DNA from: Cavia porcellus
Lineage: Eukaryota; Chordata; Mammalia; Rodentia; Caviidae
Length of the DNA: 64,000 nt
Assembly (NCBI RefSeq): GCF_034190915.1
Contig: NW_026947506.1
Location: forward strand, 36,889,748-36,953,747
Direction of reading: 5' to 3'
Shown here: one piece after another, positions 44,290 to 54,847 of the stretch
Layout of the letters: the number at the start of each line of letters is the position of its first letter
Numbering within the stretch: position 1 is the stretch's first letter
Made by a program: the position numbers and the translations under genes
Notes under the pieces: generated by a model
The model's input: only the letters and a program-made list of their open reading frames with translations
Database searches by the model: none
Told to the model about the DNA's origin: nothing

Positions 44290-44575
44290 AAGTGTGCACG
44301 TGGACAGAGTATGCGTGTAGGTTTGAGTACATGCCTAAGTGCATAAACGCAAATGTGTATGTGCAAACATGTATCTGTGTCTCTGTGTGTGCTGGGTATG
44401 CACGTGTAGTCCATGTATATGCCTGTTGTTTCTGTGTATCTGTGTTTCTCAGTATGCATGTGTGCATCCTTGTTCACATGAACATCTGCCTGCAGGTGTC
44501 TGTGTAGGCATTTGTGTGAGTCTGTGTGTGCTCATGTGTGTGTGTGTGTGCTTGTGTACGTGTGTGTAGTTGAGG
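44290..44575. repeat. TG-rich low-complexity tract
   Basis: Alternating purine-pyrimidine sequence built of GTGTATGTGC-like and CTGTGT units, ending in a purer (TG)n at 44536-44571. Confidence 0.8.
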
Positions 44576-45042
44576 GAGTGGTAATTGAGATGGGGAGAAC
44601 TCCCAGAGAAAACCTAAAATCTCTTTGTTACCAAATAAATATTTAATGGAATAACAAAAGACTAATGTTAAAGGACAAGATTAAAGGAAAATGCTATATA
44701 ATATATATGTTACCTCAGTGCACAAATCGAGATGACAGGAGACACGCACGGGGCGTGGAATGGGGCAGGAGCAACCTGAATCCTGAACGTTCAAGTCCCC
44801 TCCTGTGACACTGGAGACTTCAGCTCCAGGTGTGTTAAGTACTGTGAGAAGAATAAAAGGGCAATACTAAAAATAAAAGGGAAATACTAAAAATAGAAAG
44901 TGTGACAGCCAAAATAGACACCATGGAAAACCAGCCCACATGCACGGAGAGATCCTGCTGATTCAAGGAACCCCCCCCCCAGTTCTTTGCATGAGGTTTC
45001 TTATTATCTTTCATAAATTGTAACACTGTTAGTGTCTGTAGT
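44576..45042. other. Unassigned AT-rich sequence
   Basis: AAATACTAAAAATA repeats directly at about 44860-44897. A 10-base C run lies near 44972. No family recognised. Confidence 0.4.
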
Positions 45043-45112
45043 GCTCAGAAGGGAAACCAGGCCTCAGCACATGCTAGGCAAGGGCTCTGCCACTTAGCAG
45101 CCCCCATCCTGA
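45043..45112 (-). mobile_element. ID-type SINE, old
   Basis: TCAGAAGGGAAACCAGGCCT to CACTTAGCAGCCCCCATCC keeps the antisense ID outline with eroded boxes. Confidence 0.55.
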
Positions 45113-45880
45113 TTTATTTTCCATCTCCATTGTACAGAGGGGAGCTGGTGGCACTGAGATCCTACTATGGGTCACTTCCAGGATGGGATTCTAAGAATGA
45201 CCCCAAGTTCATCTTCATCCTTCAGGCAAGAAGGAGAGAGAAGCTGAAGAGAAGAAAGCCAGGCATGGGGCCATCACAGGGCACATCAGGGGCAGGGTAG
45301 ACAGGGACAGGGTCCTGTGTGGCCTCTAAGCCCGCTGTCCCCCATGCCCCACAGCCTGAGTAGGAGATTGTTCCTGGCAGCACCTAGAGGTAAAAAAATA
45401 GGACTGTGAATGTCCTTAATAACAGAAGAGACAAGTCCCCGCAGCAAGAGCAGGGACCATTCGGCAATCTCTCGAGTTTTTAAATCATACTCAGAACAGC
45501 AGCTCACCTGGGGGCTTAATTTGGGGGGCCAGGATTTCCACAGCCTCATCACCACCGACCCAGGCAGCCCCTCCAGACATGTCATTTTTGAGATTCATTT
45601 AAGCAATATTTGCTTCTCTGCCACATTAAACAAATGCTTTGGAGTATAAGTTGCAGAGGGACACAAGGGTGGGGTGATATTTATTCGCCTCCTGTTTCAT
45701 GGCAAGGCCATTCGGATAGCTTTTGGCATGCATTTCATTCTTTTCTATCACTCATTAGGAAAAATTGTGAGAGCTACAGAAAAGGATGCAAAGGAAATTA
45801 AAATTTGCCCATAATTTAGGGATGACTACTGTCAGGATTTCTATGTATCTAAACACATTTTTTAAAAATGTGAATGAAGA
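45113..45880. other. Unassigned sequence
   Basis: No gene. The AT-rich 45590-45870 part (GCCCATAATTTAGGGATGAC) may be a very old repeat but I cannot name it. Confidence 0.4.
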
Positions 45881-46040
45881 AGCCAGGTGTGGTGGCACAT
45901 GCCTATAATCCCAGCTCTTGGGAGGCTGAGGCAGGAGGATTGTTGCAAAGTTTGAGACCAGGCTGGGCTACAAAGTGAGCTCCAGGCCCGCCTGAATTGC
46001 ATAATGAGACCCTGTCTCAAAAAGACAAAAAAAATAAAAG
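45881..46040 (+). mobile_element. B1 monomer with internal duplication
   Basis: GCCAGGTGTGGTGGCACATG to CTGTCTCAAAAAGACAAAAA. Imperfect flanking repeat GAATGAAGAA / AAATGAAGAA. Confidence 0.9.
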
Positions 46041-46094
46041 TATAAATGAAGAAATGTTTATTCTGTGTATTATGCCTGTCTGGGGACATGTATA

Positions 46095-46160
46095 ATGGTT
46101 TGAACTTGGGATCCTCCTGCCTTGGCCTTCCAGAGGCAGGTGTGAGCCACCATGCCCGTT
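46095..46160 (-). mobile_element. B1 fragment
   Basis: GGTTTGAACTTGGGATCCTC to GTGTGAGCCACCATGCCCG. Confidence 0.7.
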
Positions 46161-46249
46161 TCCGCCTAGCTTGTGTATTATTCTTCACACTGAATGTAGG
46201 TTACTCTACCTGTTGGTATATTATATTACAATGGAAATTTTGCTTGTGT

Positions 46250-47090
46250 GGCATTCCCCTCATTGTGCTTATCTAACCAACATCTATGGGCCAAGCCCTG
46301 TCCCAGGCACTGGGATCCACGGGGTTTTGACCCAGGCAACAGTCCCTGCCCAAGGAGTATGTGAGGGAAGGAGGCATTGGGGTAGTTTGTAATTCTTAAG
46401 GACAATCATGGGATCTTGGGACCAGGTGACATAGGAGTAAAGGCCTGGAGGAAATAAAACACTGGGGGGTGGGGAACCATTCCAGGAAAAGAGACTAGCC
46501 AGTGCAAAGGCCCTGGGGTGGGAATGTGCTGGGGCATCTGAGAATTAGGCGGATGCCTGTGTGTGGGTGCAGAATGAGTGAGTAGAAGGAAAGTAAGAGA
46601 GGAAAGATCAGAAAAGCAATCGGAACCCAGGTCAGGGAGGAACTGGGTTTTTCTCTGAGTGGAATGGGTGCCTTGAGAGAGTTTGGCTTGAGCTGACTCA
46701 TGTTTTCCCAGAATCACGCTGGCTGCTGTGTAGGGAAAGGATTTTAGTGGGGCAAAGGCTAAAGTAGGGGGACCCCTTGAGAGGCTCCTGTGGTATCCAG
46801 GGGAGGGATGAGGTGCTGTGGACTGGCATGACAGCCTTGGAGATGGTGAGATGTGGCTGGGGGGTGGCTATACCCCAAACAGAGCCCAGTGGTCCGTGGT
46901 GGATTAGATTAGAGAGGAAGCAGATTCACTGGCACCACCTGAACTATGAGGAGGACAGGGTGGCAACTCTCGGAGATGGGGAAGTGAGAGGAGAGGCAGG
47001 ATTTGGGGGAGCCCTGGCACCCTGTTTTAGCCGTGTTGAGTCCTGAAAGGAGCTGGGCACAGAGGGGACTGTGTGGTTGGATGCACAGGA
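46250..47090. mobile_element. Old L2-type repeat, long copy
   Basis: Follows a long mammal-wide consensus that I associate with L2: GTCCCAGGCACTGGGATCCA, CAGTCCCTGCCCAAGGAGTA, GTGCAAAGGCCCTGGGGTGG, ATCACGCTGGCTGCTGTGTA, GAGGCTCCTGTGGTATCCAG. Orientation and exact family are uncertain. It is non-coding. Confidence 0.55.
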
Positions 47091-47214
47091 GGAATAATGG
47101 CTGAGCCATCCTGGAGAGGAGGCAGAGCTGACAGAGGAGATGGGGGTCAGGGGAGCAAGCGGAGGGGTGCAGCTGAGGAGCCAGATGAGAGGCAAATGGA
47201 GAATTAACCCCAAA

Positions 47215-47302
47215 TTCAACTGTGGCTCCATAACGTTAAATGAAAAATTCCAAAAATAAGCCATGCAAGAATTTAAAATTCTGTGCCATTCAAAATGGGT
47301 CC
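47215..47302. mobile_element. Old DNA-transposon fragment, family uncertain
   Basis: CATAACGTTAAATGAAAAAT, TCCAAAAATAAGCCATGC and AATTTAAAATTCTGTGCCAT resemble a mammal-wide DNA element I recall but cannot name securely. It ends at the ID insertion. Confidence 0.45.
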
Positions 47303-47307
47303 CTTGG

Positions 47308-47380
47308 GGCTGGAGGTTTAGCTCAGCGGCATAAGCGCCTGCCTTGCAAGCAGGAGTCGTGAGTTCGATCCCTGGTACCC
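47308..47380 (+). mobile_element. Tail-less ID copy
   Basis: Full ID body with intact A box and B box (GAGTTCGATCC), ending at GGTACC with no family tail and no A run. CCCTTG occurs at both edges (47301-47306, 47378-47383), too short to call a target duplication. Second such copy after 10651. Confidence 0.8.
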
Positions 47381-47383
47381 TTG

Positions 47384-47863
47384 CATGGTCATTTTGACTT
47401 GGCAGCAGCATCAGAAGTCACACAGTGTCAGATCCGGTGAATAAAGGACACCCTGTCATAGTTTGCAAGCCTGCCTTTCTTTTGAGTGACATTGGCAGTG
47501 ACGTTCACTGTATTTTTGACCAGAGCGTGTAAAGACACTCAGGAAAGAGAATTTTCAGAACCGCCTCAAAAAGTGGCAAGAAAACCTGGCACAGTGGTGC
47601 ATGACTGTAATCCCAACACTTGGGAGGCCGAAGCAGGAGGATTGCTATGAGTTTGAGGTCAGCCTGGGCTACAAAGTGAGTTCAAGCCCAGCCTGAACTG
47701 TAGAGTGAAACCCTGTCTCAAAAAAGAAGAAAAAAATGGTGGGGGCAAGAAAATAGGATAAGCCAAGGGGAGTAACACGAGTGGGATTAAAGGCAATGTG
47801 TCTTTTACAGTAGCAAATGTTTAAACTTCAAGCATTCACCGTATATTTTGATCACTCCTTGTA
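47384..47863 (-). mobile_element. Fold-back mariner-type element, copy 4, left arm missing
   Basis: Starts inside the element (GCATGGTCATTTTGACTTGG, transposase C-terminal third in antisense), keeps the middle and the whole right arm (AGACACTCAGGAAAGAGAAT, AATGTGTCTTTTACAGTA), and ends at TTGATCACTCCTTGTA. The left arm is gone, replaced by the ID at 47308 and older DNA. A B1 is inserted in the right arm. Confidence 0.75.
47584..47743 (+). mobile_element. B1 monomer in mariner copy 4
   Basis: CCTGGCACAGTGGTGCATGA to CTCAAAAAAGAAGAAAAAAA. Flanked by GGCAAGAAAA (47574-47583 and 47744-47753). Confidence 0.85.
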
Positions 47864-48770
47864 TATAAGCATAGGAGGAATATCATATATATGACTCTGT
47901 GTTATGAATGGTTTCAGGCGTATTGAAGCACACACATCCCTTGTGGATAAGAGGGGATGATTGTGGGGAGCGTTTGCATCTGATTGGTTTAAGAGGCCGC
48001 ACAGGAACAAACTGGAGCAAAGAAGTGGGGTGTCAGCTGAGAGTGAGGTGGGGTCCGGGTCTGTGGGTGCAGATGTGGGTGCCAGTGTGGCTGAGAGTGA
48101 GATTTATCAGCATTCCTTCCTGCCCGATTCCTTTTCCCCCAAACAGAGCAAGACAGGATTTCCTATGCGTTTGTATTTTATATTATTTTGGAATTTTCAA
48201 TATAAACCAATAGATTATTAAAGACCATTCTATTATTTATCTAGCGGAATATTTTCTACCTTTTGAAAGCAAGCATCATTTCCCGGCATCCCCCTGAAAT
48301 GCTCGGGGCTTCCTGGCACTCCCTGCTTGTGCTCCTCTCTAGGAGCTGGGAGAGGTGCCTGCGGCTTGGCAGGCTCCGTGACCAGGGTGGACAGGAGCCC
48401 GGCATCCTGGGCTGGGGATGGCAATCAGCTCCTGGGGCAAAAGAAGCTTACAGCTGTCAGATTTCAAACTGATCTATCTTGCGGTCTCCTTATGTAGTCA
48501 TTTAAACTTCTGGAATTTAATCATCCAAATGTGGCATAAAAATAAGGTGAGTGATGTGGAGAATAGGAAAGTAGTGATGTAAATGTCCAAGACGTCAGGC
48601 CCCAGTTTGACACGGGGAGTGTGTTCATGCCTCTGCTGGGGGAGTGGATTCTACTTTCAAGCTGCGAGCTTCCTGCATTGGGTGCTGCATGGGAGCCAGC
48701 TCATTTCTCCATCTGTTGGGGTGCAGCCAGGGAAACAGGGCTCCCTACCACGGAGGGAGACTAGGGCAGC
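47864..48770. other. Unassigned sequence
   Basis: No repeat recognised. The 48210-48480 segment, AT-rich then GC-rich, has no signature and might be conserved. The 101- and 86-codon plus frames at 47908-48221 have no domain. Confidence 0.4.
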
Positions 48771-48771
48771 T

Positions 48772-49030
48772 ATGGACTGAAAGGTGTTCTCCCAAAACTT
48801 GTGTGTTGAGACCTGAGTCTCTTGGATGATAGTCTTAAGAGATGGGCCCTGGGAGATGATTAGGTCATAGGGGTGGAGCCCTCGTGAATGCACTCAGTGC
48901 CCTTCTGGGACGAAGGAAAGACTTCACACGGTAAGAAGGCAGCCAGTCTACTTTCTAGGAGGAGAGTCCTCACCAGCACCCAACCATGTTGACACAAACC
49001 TCCAGCCTCCAATTATGTGAGATACTAAGC
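48772..49030 (+). mobile_element. MaLR-type LTR (MLT1 class), 3' end replaced by a SINE
   Basis: CTATGGACTGAAAGGTGTTC, GTGTTGAGACCTGAGTCTCT, GATTAGGTCATAGGGGTGGA and CCAGCCTCCAATTATGTGAG follow the LTR order. The final 50 or so bases are missing next to the SINE at 49050. Confidence 0.8.
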
Positions 49031-49049
49031 TACATCCCTTGACCCTTAT

Positions 49050-49180
49050 TGAATTTTTTTTTTTATTAGAACAAGGTCTTGCTAAGTTGGTATGCTGCCC
49101 AGACTGGTCTTGAACTTGCAATCTTCCTGTGTTGCCCTGCCGTGGTGCCGGGAACACAGATGTATAGTACCGTGACCAGC
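49050..49180 (-). mobile_element. B1 monomer, diverged
   Basis: T run at 49057-49067, AACAAGGTCTTGCTAAGTTG to AGTACCGTGACCAGCTG. Confidence 0.75.
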
Positions 49181-50283
49181 TGAGAAATACACTTAATATT
49201 CTTTAGCCATCCAGTCTACATGTTTTGCATTAGCAGCCCATGCTGAACCCAAGCTGACCCCTAGTGCAAATGCCAGGGATGTGCAAATGCCTGTCAACGT
49301 GGCTGAAAGGAACCTCTGAGAGAGTGACATTTGTCCTGCTTCTCCCTGGCCCACCTGAGGATTTCTCCATGGCGCTTTTGACTGCATATCTGTTTTGCCT
49401 GGAGCATGAACTGATCACCCCAGAGGAAGCCGGGGCGTCCTTGTATTGGCTCATTCACTCCTCCTGTCATTCATTAAGGGCCAGCTGCAAATCCATCTCC
49501 CTGCTTAGCTTCAGATAAAACAATCGATTCCCTAGTAATTTGTCCACCAAGGCCAGGTTAGCAGGGTAATTGACTGGCGGCTTTTGCATCCCTCTGGATT
49601 AAAGGTCCTTGTGCACAGTGACAAATTTGGATGGGGTCAGCCCCTGGCTAGCACAAGCTTTTAGCATGCCTTCTTGTGTATACAGCAAACCATCCATCAA
49701 TTCTGCTCACCCCCAGAACCACTTCTGGAGGGGTGCACCAGGCCTTTAGAATGTTTCTACCACTAGGGGAAAAAGACAGGTACCCCAGGACCCCTTTTGA
49801 TCAGTGGTACAAGCGTCTATTCCTCAAAGCCAGGTTTCATCCATCTCTTTAACCTCGCTGCTGCTCTTTGGGTTTTTCCGTGGCCACCAGCCTGCCCTGC
49901 CAACAAATAAATTCATCAGACTCCGTGTCCTAACCTTCCTGGCTGCAATCTCCACTCCCTGCCTGTACCAGGAGGAATTCCTAATAAGACTGCCCTCTGT
50001 GTGGAAGGCCAGGAAGCCAGCTCCGCCACTGTATTACCCGTGTGGAGTTTTCATTTTTATTTATAGTGTATGTCTGGGACAACACTATCTTTCAGGTAGT
50101 ATTGAGCAAATAGCCCCCAGATGTTTCAACAGTCTTGTATCCTCTCTGTACAAGCGGTTGCCAAGGGAAAATTTACCCAACCAGCTGCTTTTAAAAAAAT
50201 TATTATTATGACAGGAGAAAAAAATGCCCAGCTGATTGTTGGATTGGAATGCTGTCTCCCGGTTGCAAAAAATAGACTGAAAG
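49181..50283. other. Unassigned, SINE-free unique block
   Basis: About 1.1 kb with no repeat I recognise and balanced composition. The frame at 49804-50211 (135 codons, plus) has no domain. A good candidate for conserved non-coding sequence, but that is inference. Confidence 0.45.
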
Positions 50284-50288
50284 AAAAA

Positions 50289-50340
<52 letters not shown>

Positions 50341-50342
50341 AA
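50284..50342. repeat. (GAAA)n microsatellite
   Basis: About 13 GAAA units. Unlike the run at 43840, it does not follow a SINE body. Confidence 0.95.
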
Positions 50343-50560
50343 ACAAACATTTATAATCAGGGCCCAACAGAGCAGTTCCATCCCTTCCTAGAGATTACTA
50401 TGATTTCTTTGGAGGTAGAGTCATGTGCTCCAATGCTATTTCTATCTCATTTCAAAAGTAAAGCTGGTTCCAACGGAGAGGCCCATAAGACAGAAGTATG
50501 CTTCTCCCAGCATCCTTATTTTGAGGACCTGGGTTAACTAGGATGAAAGTTTTTGGGGAG

Positions 50561-50638
50561 GGGGGTACTGAGGATTGAACTCATGACCATGCGCTTACAA
50601 AGCAGGTGCTTATACCATTGAGCTAAATCCCCAGCCCT
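50561..50638 (-). mobile_element. ID-type SINE
   Basis: GGGGTACTGAGGATTGAACT to GAGCTAAATCCCCAGCCCT. Near-repeat CTAGGATGAAAG / CTAGATGAAATT at its flanks suggests an eroded target duplication. Confidence 0.85.
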
Positions 50639-50744
50639 AGATGAAATTTTTAAAAATTTTAATTAATTCTTATTTGAAACAGCATATTTTTCGCTAATAC
50701 TTATTGCTAATATTTGTGATTAAACATAATTTAAAAGAATTATC

Positions 50745-51030
50745 ATTTGATTATGATGACACATGCCTGTAACCCCAGCATTCAGAGTCTGAGGCAGGAG
50801 GATCAGAAGTTTGTAGCCCATACTGGGCAATTTAGAAATTTAATGAGATCTTGTCTCAAAATAAAATTAAGGCCAGGGATTTAGCTCAGTGGCGTGAGCA
50901 GCTGCCTAGCAAGCACGAGGTCCTGAGTTCGATCCCTAGTATCCCCCCAAAATTAAAAAAAATTAAAAAGGGCTGAGGATTTAGCTCAGTGCAAAGGCCC
51001 TTGATTAATCCCAGTACTACAAAAATAAAT
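50745..51030 (+). mobile_element. Composite B1-ID-ID SINE
   Basis: B1 half (about 50755-50870), a full ID body (about 50873-50945, CCAGGGATTTAGCTCAGTGG), an A-rich linker, then a second short ID half (about 50971-51020, GGGCTGAGGATTTAGCTCAG). Either an ID inserted in a B1-dID linker, or a trimer. Confidence 0.8.
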
Positions 51031-51249
51031 GAAAGCTAGCTAGCTAGATGATGGATAGATAGATACTAGATATAAAAAGGATTGGCACTATGGCTTAGTG
51101 GTAGAATGGGTTCAGTCTCCACTAGCAATAAATAAATAATCACTTCCATCGTCATTAGGCACAAACATAAAAACAACTTACGCTTTAAGAACTTTAGTAC
51201 ATGTTTCATAGTTTTTTCTATTTTATGTTTTTGGTAAGGGAAATTGGTA

Positions 51250-51320
51250 AGGGAAATTGAACCCATGACCTCATGCTTGCCAGGCAGGCTCTGTGCTTTG
51301 AACTATATTCCTGACTCATA
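51250..51320 (-). mobile_element. ID-type SINE, old
   Basis: AAATTGAACCCATGACCTCA to GAACTATATTCCTGACTCA. GGTAAGGGAAATT is duplicated in tandem just before it (51233-51258). Confidence 0.7.
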
Positions 51321-51514
51321 GTTTCTTAAAAATTTAAATTAAATTTATTTTTTCACTGACATATAAAAGCATAAAAATTGTATCTCTTTACAGGATACCT
51401 GTGATGTTTTCATAGATGACATATATTGTATAATATTTAAATCCTGTTAAACACATCTGGTCTTCAAATATTAGTGGTGAAAACACTCAAAACTCTTTCT
51501 TCTAGTTTTTGAGG

Positions 51515-51567
51515 TATGTGGCATTGTGTGTGTGTATGTCTGTGTCTGTGTCTGTGTCTGTGTGTGT
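51515..51567. repeat. (TG)n/(TCTGTG)n microsatellite
   Basis: Imperfect GT and TCTGTG units. Confidence 0.9.
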
Positions 51568-51568
51568 C

Positions 51569-51643
51569 CCTGTGCTGGGGATGGAACCCAGGGCCTTGGA
51601 CATGCTAGACAAGTGCTCTACCACTGAGCTACATCCCCAGCTC
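51569..51643 (-). mobile_element. ID-type SINE
   Basis: CTGTGCTGGGGATGGAACCC to GAGCTACATCCCCAGCTCC, with a longer D-arm region (CATGCTAGACAAGTGCTC) than the younger copies. A second TG run follows at 51655-51681. Confidence 0.85.
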
Positions 51644-51681
51644 CTGGTATATGTCTTGTGTGTATGTGTGTGTGTGTATGT

Positions 51682-51862
51682 GGTCCTGGAAATTGAACTT
51701 AGGGCCTTTGCACTGAGCTACATTTCCAGCCCCTTCTTACTTGTTATTCTGAGACAAAGTCTCCCTAAATCACTAAGTTGACCAGACTGAGCTCCAGCTT
51801 GGGATCCTCCTGCCTCAGTCTCCCAGAGTGCTGGGATGACAGGCATGCAACACAGTACCTGT
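51682..51862 (-). mobile_element. B1-dID SINE, near full length
   Basis: ID half GTCCTGGAAATTGAACTTAG, B1 half ending GCATGCAACACAGTACCTG. Confidence 0.85.
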
Positions 51863-52400
51863 TTACATCAGAACACCTTGCTTCTATCTAACTGCCCCAT
51901 TTAAAGTGGAACCTTTACTCTCCCCACTTTAAGGTTGACTCTCATTTAGGGTGCTGAGCAAAGATGAGAGGGCCTGGGATGGTAGCTGTCTGCCTCGATT
52001 TCTGTCGCAGGCTGTCCCTTTGGGCTGGGAAATGCTGGCCACTCAAAGAACACTGCAGGGAGAGGAGCTGTCATCCACAATAGTATAAATGCCATGGGTT
52101 TTCAGCCACTTCCAGCTAAACATCTGTTTTATTAATATTAAATGAAAGTGCTTTTGGCTGTTAAGAAAACATTATTATAAAATGTGTAACTGTAATGATC
52201 ACATCCTTAATATGGTTTATGAGAGCTCCTGTATGGAAAACAGGCTCTTCTATATTTGCTTTTTTACCCTATGTCAGTGTGGTAGGTAATGAGAACATAA
52301 ATCCACATGCAATAGTAAAAAGTAAAATTTATTGTACCTTCCTGACACTAAACCGTCTTGGATTTCATCATGTTCTTTCCTTTGTGAGATTAATTTGAGT
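51863..52400. other. Unassigned sequence
   Basis: No repeat recognised. The AT-rich 52085-52400 part may be unique and conserved; no evidence for an exon. Confidence 0.4.
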
Positions 52401-52613
52401 TTATTTATTTATTTATTTATGTTTGTGGCTCTGGAGGTTGAACCCAGGGTCTTCACACTAAGCTACATCCCCAGCCCCTTTTAATTTTCTTTTTTATTTT
52501 GAGACACAGTCTAGCTAAAGTCTGAGTTTCCCGGGCTGAGCTCAAACTTTGATTCTCCTACCTCGGCCTCCCGGAGCACTAGGATTGCATTCATGTGCGG
52601 CCACATCTGGCTT
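52401..52613 (-). mobile_element. B1-dID SINE with (TTTA)n end
   Basis: (TTTA)n at 52401-52420, ID half GCTCTGGAGGTTGAACCCAG, B1 half ending GTGCGGCCACATCTGGCTT. Confidence 0.9.
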
Positions 52614-52732
52614 CATTTGCTCTTCTTTTAAACTTTGTTTTATTCATCAGAAGTATCAGCTCAACAGTCTAATAATGAGGGCTGGACAGGCTGGTTTTAT
52701 CAGCTGGTGCAGTTGTCAAGAACAGAATGATG

Positions 52733-52849
52733 GGGGCTGGAGATTTAGCTCAGCGGCATAAGCGCCTGCCCTGCAAGCAGGCAGTCGTGAGTTCGATCCC
52801 CGGTACCGATAAAAAGGAAAAAGACCAAAAAAAAAAAAAAAAAAAAAAA
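52733..52849 (+). mobile_element. ID-type SINE, young, with perfect target duplication
   Basis: Best family member in the window: A box TTTAGCTCAGCGG, B box GAGTTCGATCC, GGTACCGATAAAAAGGAAAA tail and a long A run. AGAACAGAATGATG flanks it at 52719-52732 and 52850-52863 without mismatch. Confidence 0.95.
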
Positions 52850-52863
52850 AGAACAGAATGATG

Positions 52864-53984
52864 TAGGAGCCGCCTCCTGATTCCCAGCCAGCATCCAGCT
52901 TCCTGGAGGAGGAGGGTGTGGCTGAGCTGAATCTTTGTGGAGCTGAATGTAAGGGCGTTGGAGAGAACTGCTGACTGTGTGTTGAGGATGTAGTGTCAAG
53001 CATTGGAGGGAATGAGGCAGGCACACAGGGCGATGCATATCTTCATTAAGACAGATACTCTCAGGGCCTGATAAACTGTCTCCTTCTGTATGCATTACTT
53101 CTCACGGTAAGCAAGAGGTATAGATCATAAGAGGTGGTTGATACAGCATTTTCTTCACCAGAAATCTCCATTAACCAGCAGATCTGTGTATCTGCAGCAC
53201 AAATAGTAACTGATATTCACAATTACGACCTTCTGGCAACAAAAAATCCCTGCGAGCCTTTGTGATTACTAGAGCCCGATTAAGTTACTAGCACAAGGTT
53301 GGGGTGCCAAGTACATTTTGTTGTTTTATCCTTCTCCAAGCACAGGACGTCTGCCTAAGGTACAGATGAATGCTCCATTAACCAGGATGTCTGATGGAGA
53401 CAGAAGGCTTCATCCACCAACCTTGCCTGAGAGCAGAGTTGACTGAAAGGTGCTTTACAAATGGCAGCCTGGCTTGTAGGGTTGGAAATGGGAAGGTTAG
53501 GCGTGGGGCTCGGGTGAGCAACCTCAGTGGGGAAGTGGAGTCCTCCCCACTGGGTCTGTGTGCAGTGCAGGAAGAGCACGTGGGCTGGGGTCCCTGTAGA
53601 ATGTGACATGCGCTTGCAACAAACCTGAATGTCTGCCCTCTCTGCCTTGCCCCTGCCCCCCATCAGGGATGAGTGACACCTGCCACTCCCACCTCTTCCC
53701 AGGGTTACAGGAATGGTGCACACACCAGCGGGCACAGGTGGCACTGTCAATGCCACGTGTGCCAGATGGTTCTTACTGAGCAGTCCTACCCATAAACTGG
53801 AGCTCAAGACCAGTTCTTTGCAGCAACGTTGGCCTACATTAGGGCAAAAATTTCTGGATGCAGGTGAATTCTTGGAGCAAGAGGGTCAGGGGCCTCAGAA
53901 CAGTGAAGGATCATGGTCTTGCCTGAATCGTTGCAATAATAGAACATTCCATGGGCACCTTGCTAGCCACATTGCACGTACTGC
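52864..53984. other. Unassigned sequence
   Basis: No repeat recognised in 1.1 kb. The AT-rich 53030-53350 part is unique-looking. The 150-codon minus frame at 53355-53807 has no domain and is opposed by plus frames. Confidence 0.45.
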
Positions 53985-54150
53985 TGTATTCAGTTGAATC
54001 AGTATTATTTCAGAAATGATGAAACAGAGGTTCAAAAAGGTAAACTAATATGCCAACCTGAGGTCACCCTGCCGAGGTGACCCAAGGTAGGTGACAGAGT
54101 AAGGAACTGAGCTGTGGATTCTGATAGCCAAGTCCGTCTCTGCACCACCA
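53985..54150 (-). mobile_element. MIR
   Basis: Antisense core: GATGAAACAGAGGTTCAAAA, GTAAGGAACTGAGCTGTGGA, GCCAAGTCCGTCTCTGCACC. A short duplication of GAGGTCACC/GAGGTGACC interrupts it. Confidence 0.7.
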
Positions 54151-54619
54151 AGACAGATGGTCTTCACTAAGAGTAACTGAGGTCCAGGGAAGGCTGGTCA
54201 CATGGTATGAGTGGGGTGATCCCACTGAGAGGCATCACACTCCCCACCTGACAGTGAAGATGAAGACATCATTCACTGACCTCTGTGATTGGTGGTTGGG
54301 AAAGGTCCCAGGAGGTCTCCATCAAGGGCTAATGATTCTGCAGCAAGGTCATAAAGGGGCTTAAATGCAAACTTCCCCAACTCTGGAGGGAGAACATAAA
54401 ATCACCATCAAAGTAGCACTGTGATAAGAGCTTCTTTTTCCCTAACGCTGATCAGAGAAATTGCATTAAACACTTTTGGGCCCTCTCTGGTGAAGATGAG
54501 GGCTGCTGCCAGGAACTTCCTTAGCAAGGCTGGGCTTCATGTGCAATAAGCAATACAGAGGAGGTCCCAGGGCACACCACAGTCCTCAGAGGGTCCCAAG
54601 TGCATGGAGGAGAGGGACT
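54151..54619. other. Unassigned sequence
   Basis: Nothing recognised. Confidence 0.4.
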
Positions 54620-54790
54620 GCTGAGCCAGTCAGGTTCAAATCTGTATCTGTATCTTCCTTATGTGTGACCTGGGGAGGTTACTTAACCCTCTCTGGGCCT
54701 GTTTTCTCTTCTGTACAATGAGAGCAATGTATCCACTGCTAGGCCTCTACAAGGATCAGGAATCATCTGTCTGATGCACTTGACATGGAA
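54620..54790 (+). mobile_element. MIR
   Basis: GTTCAAATCTGTATCTGTAT, GTGACCTGGGGAGGTTACTT, AACCCTCTCTGGGCCTGTTT follow the MIR consensus in sense. Confidence 0.8.
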
Positions 54791-54847
54791 TTGATTCCTA
54801 AACAAAGAGTAGTGACTCTGTTAGGATTCTATGAATTTTGAAGAAGG

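Noticed and set aside
52733..52849. tRNA-Ala gene
   Set aside because: A and B boxes are present, but the A tail, target duplication and many sister copies show a SINE.
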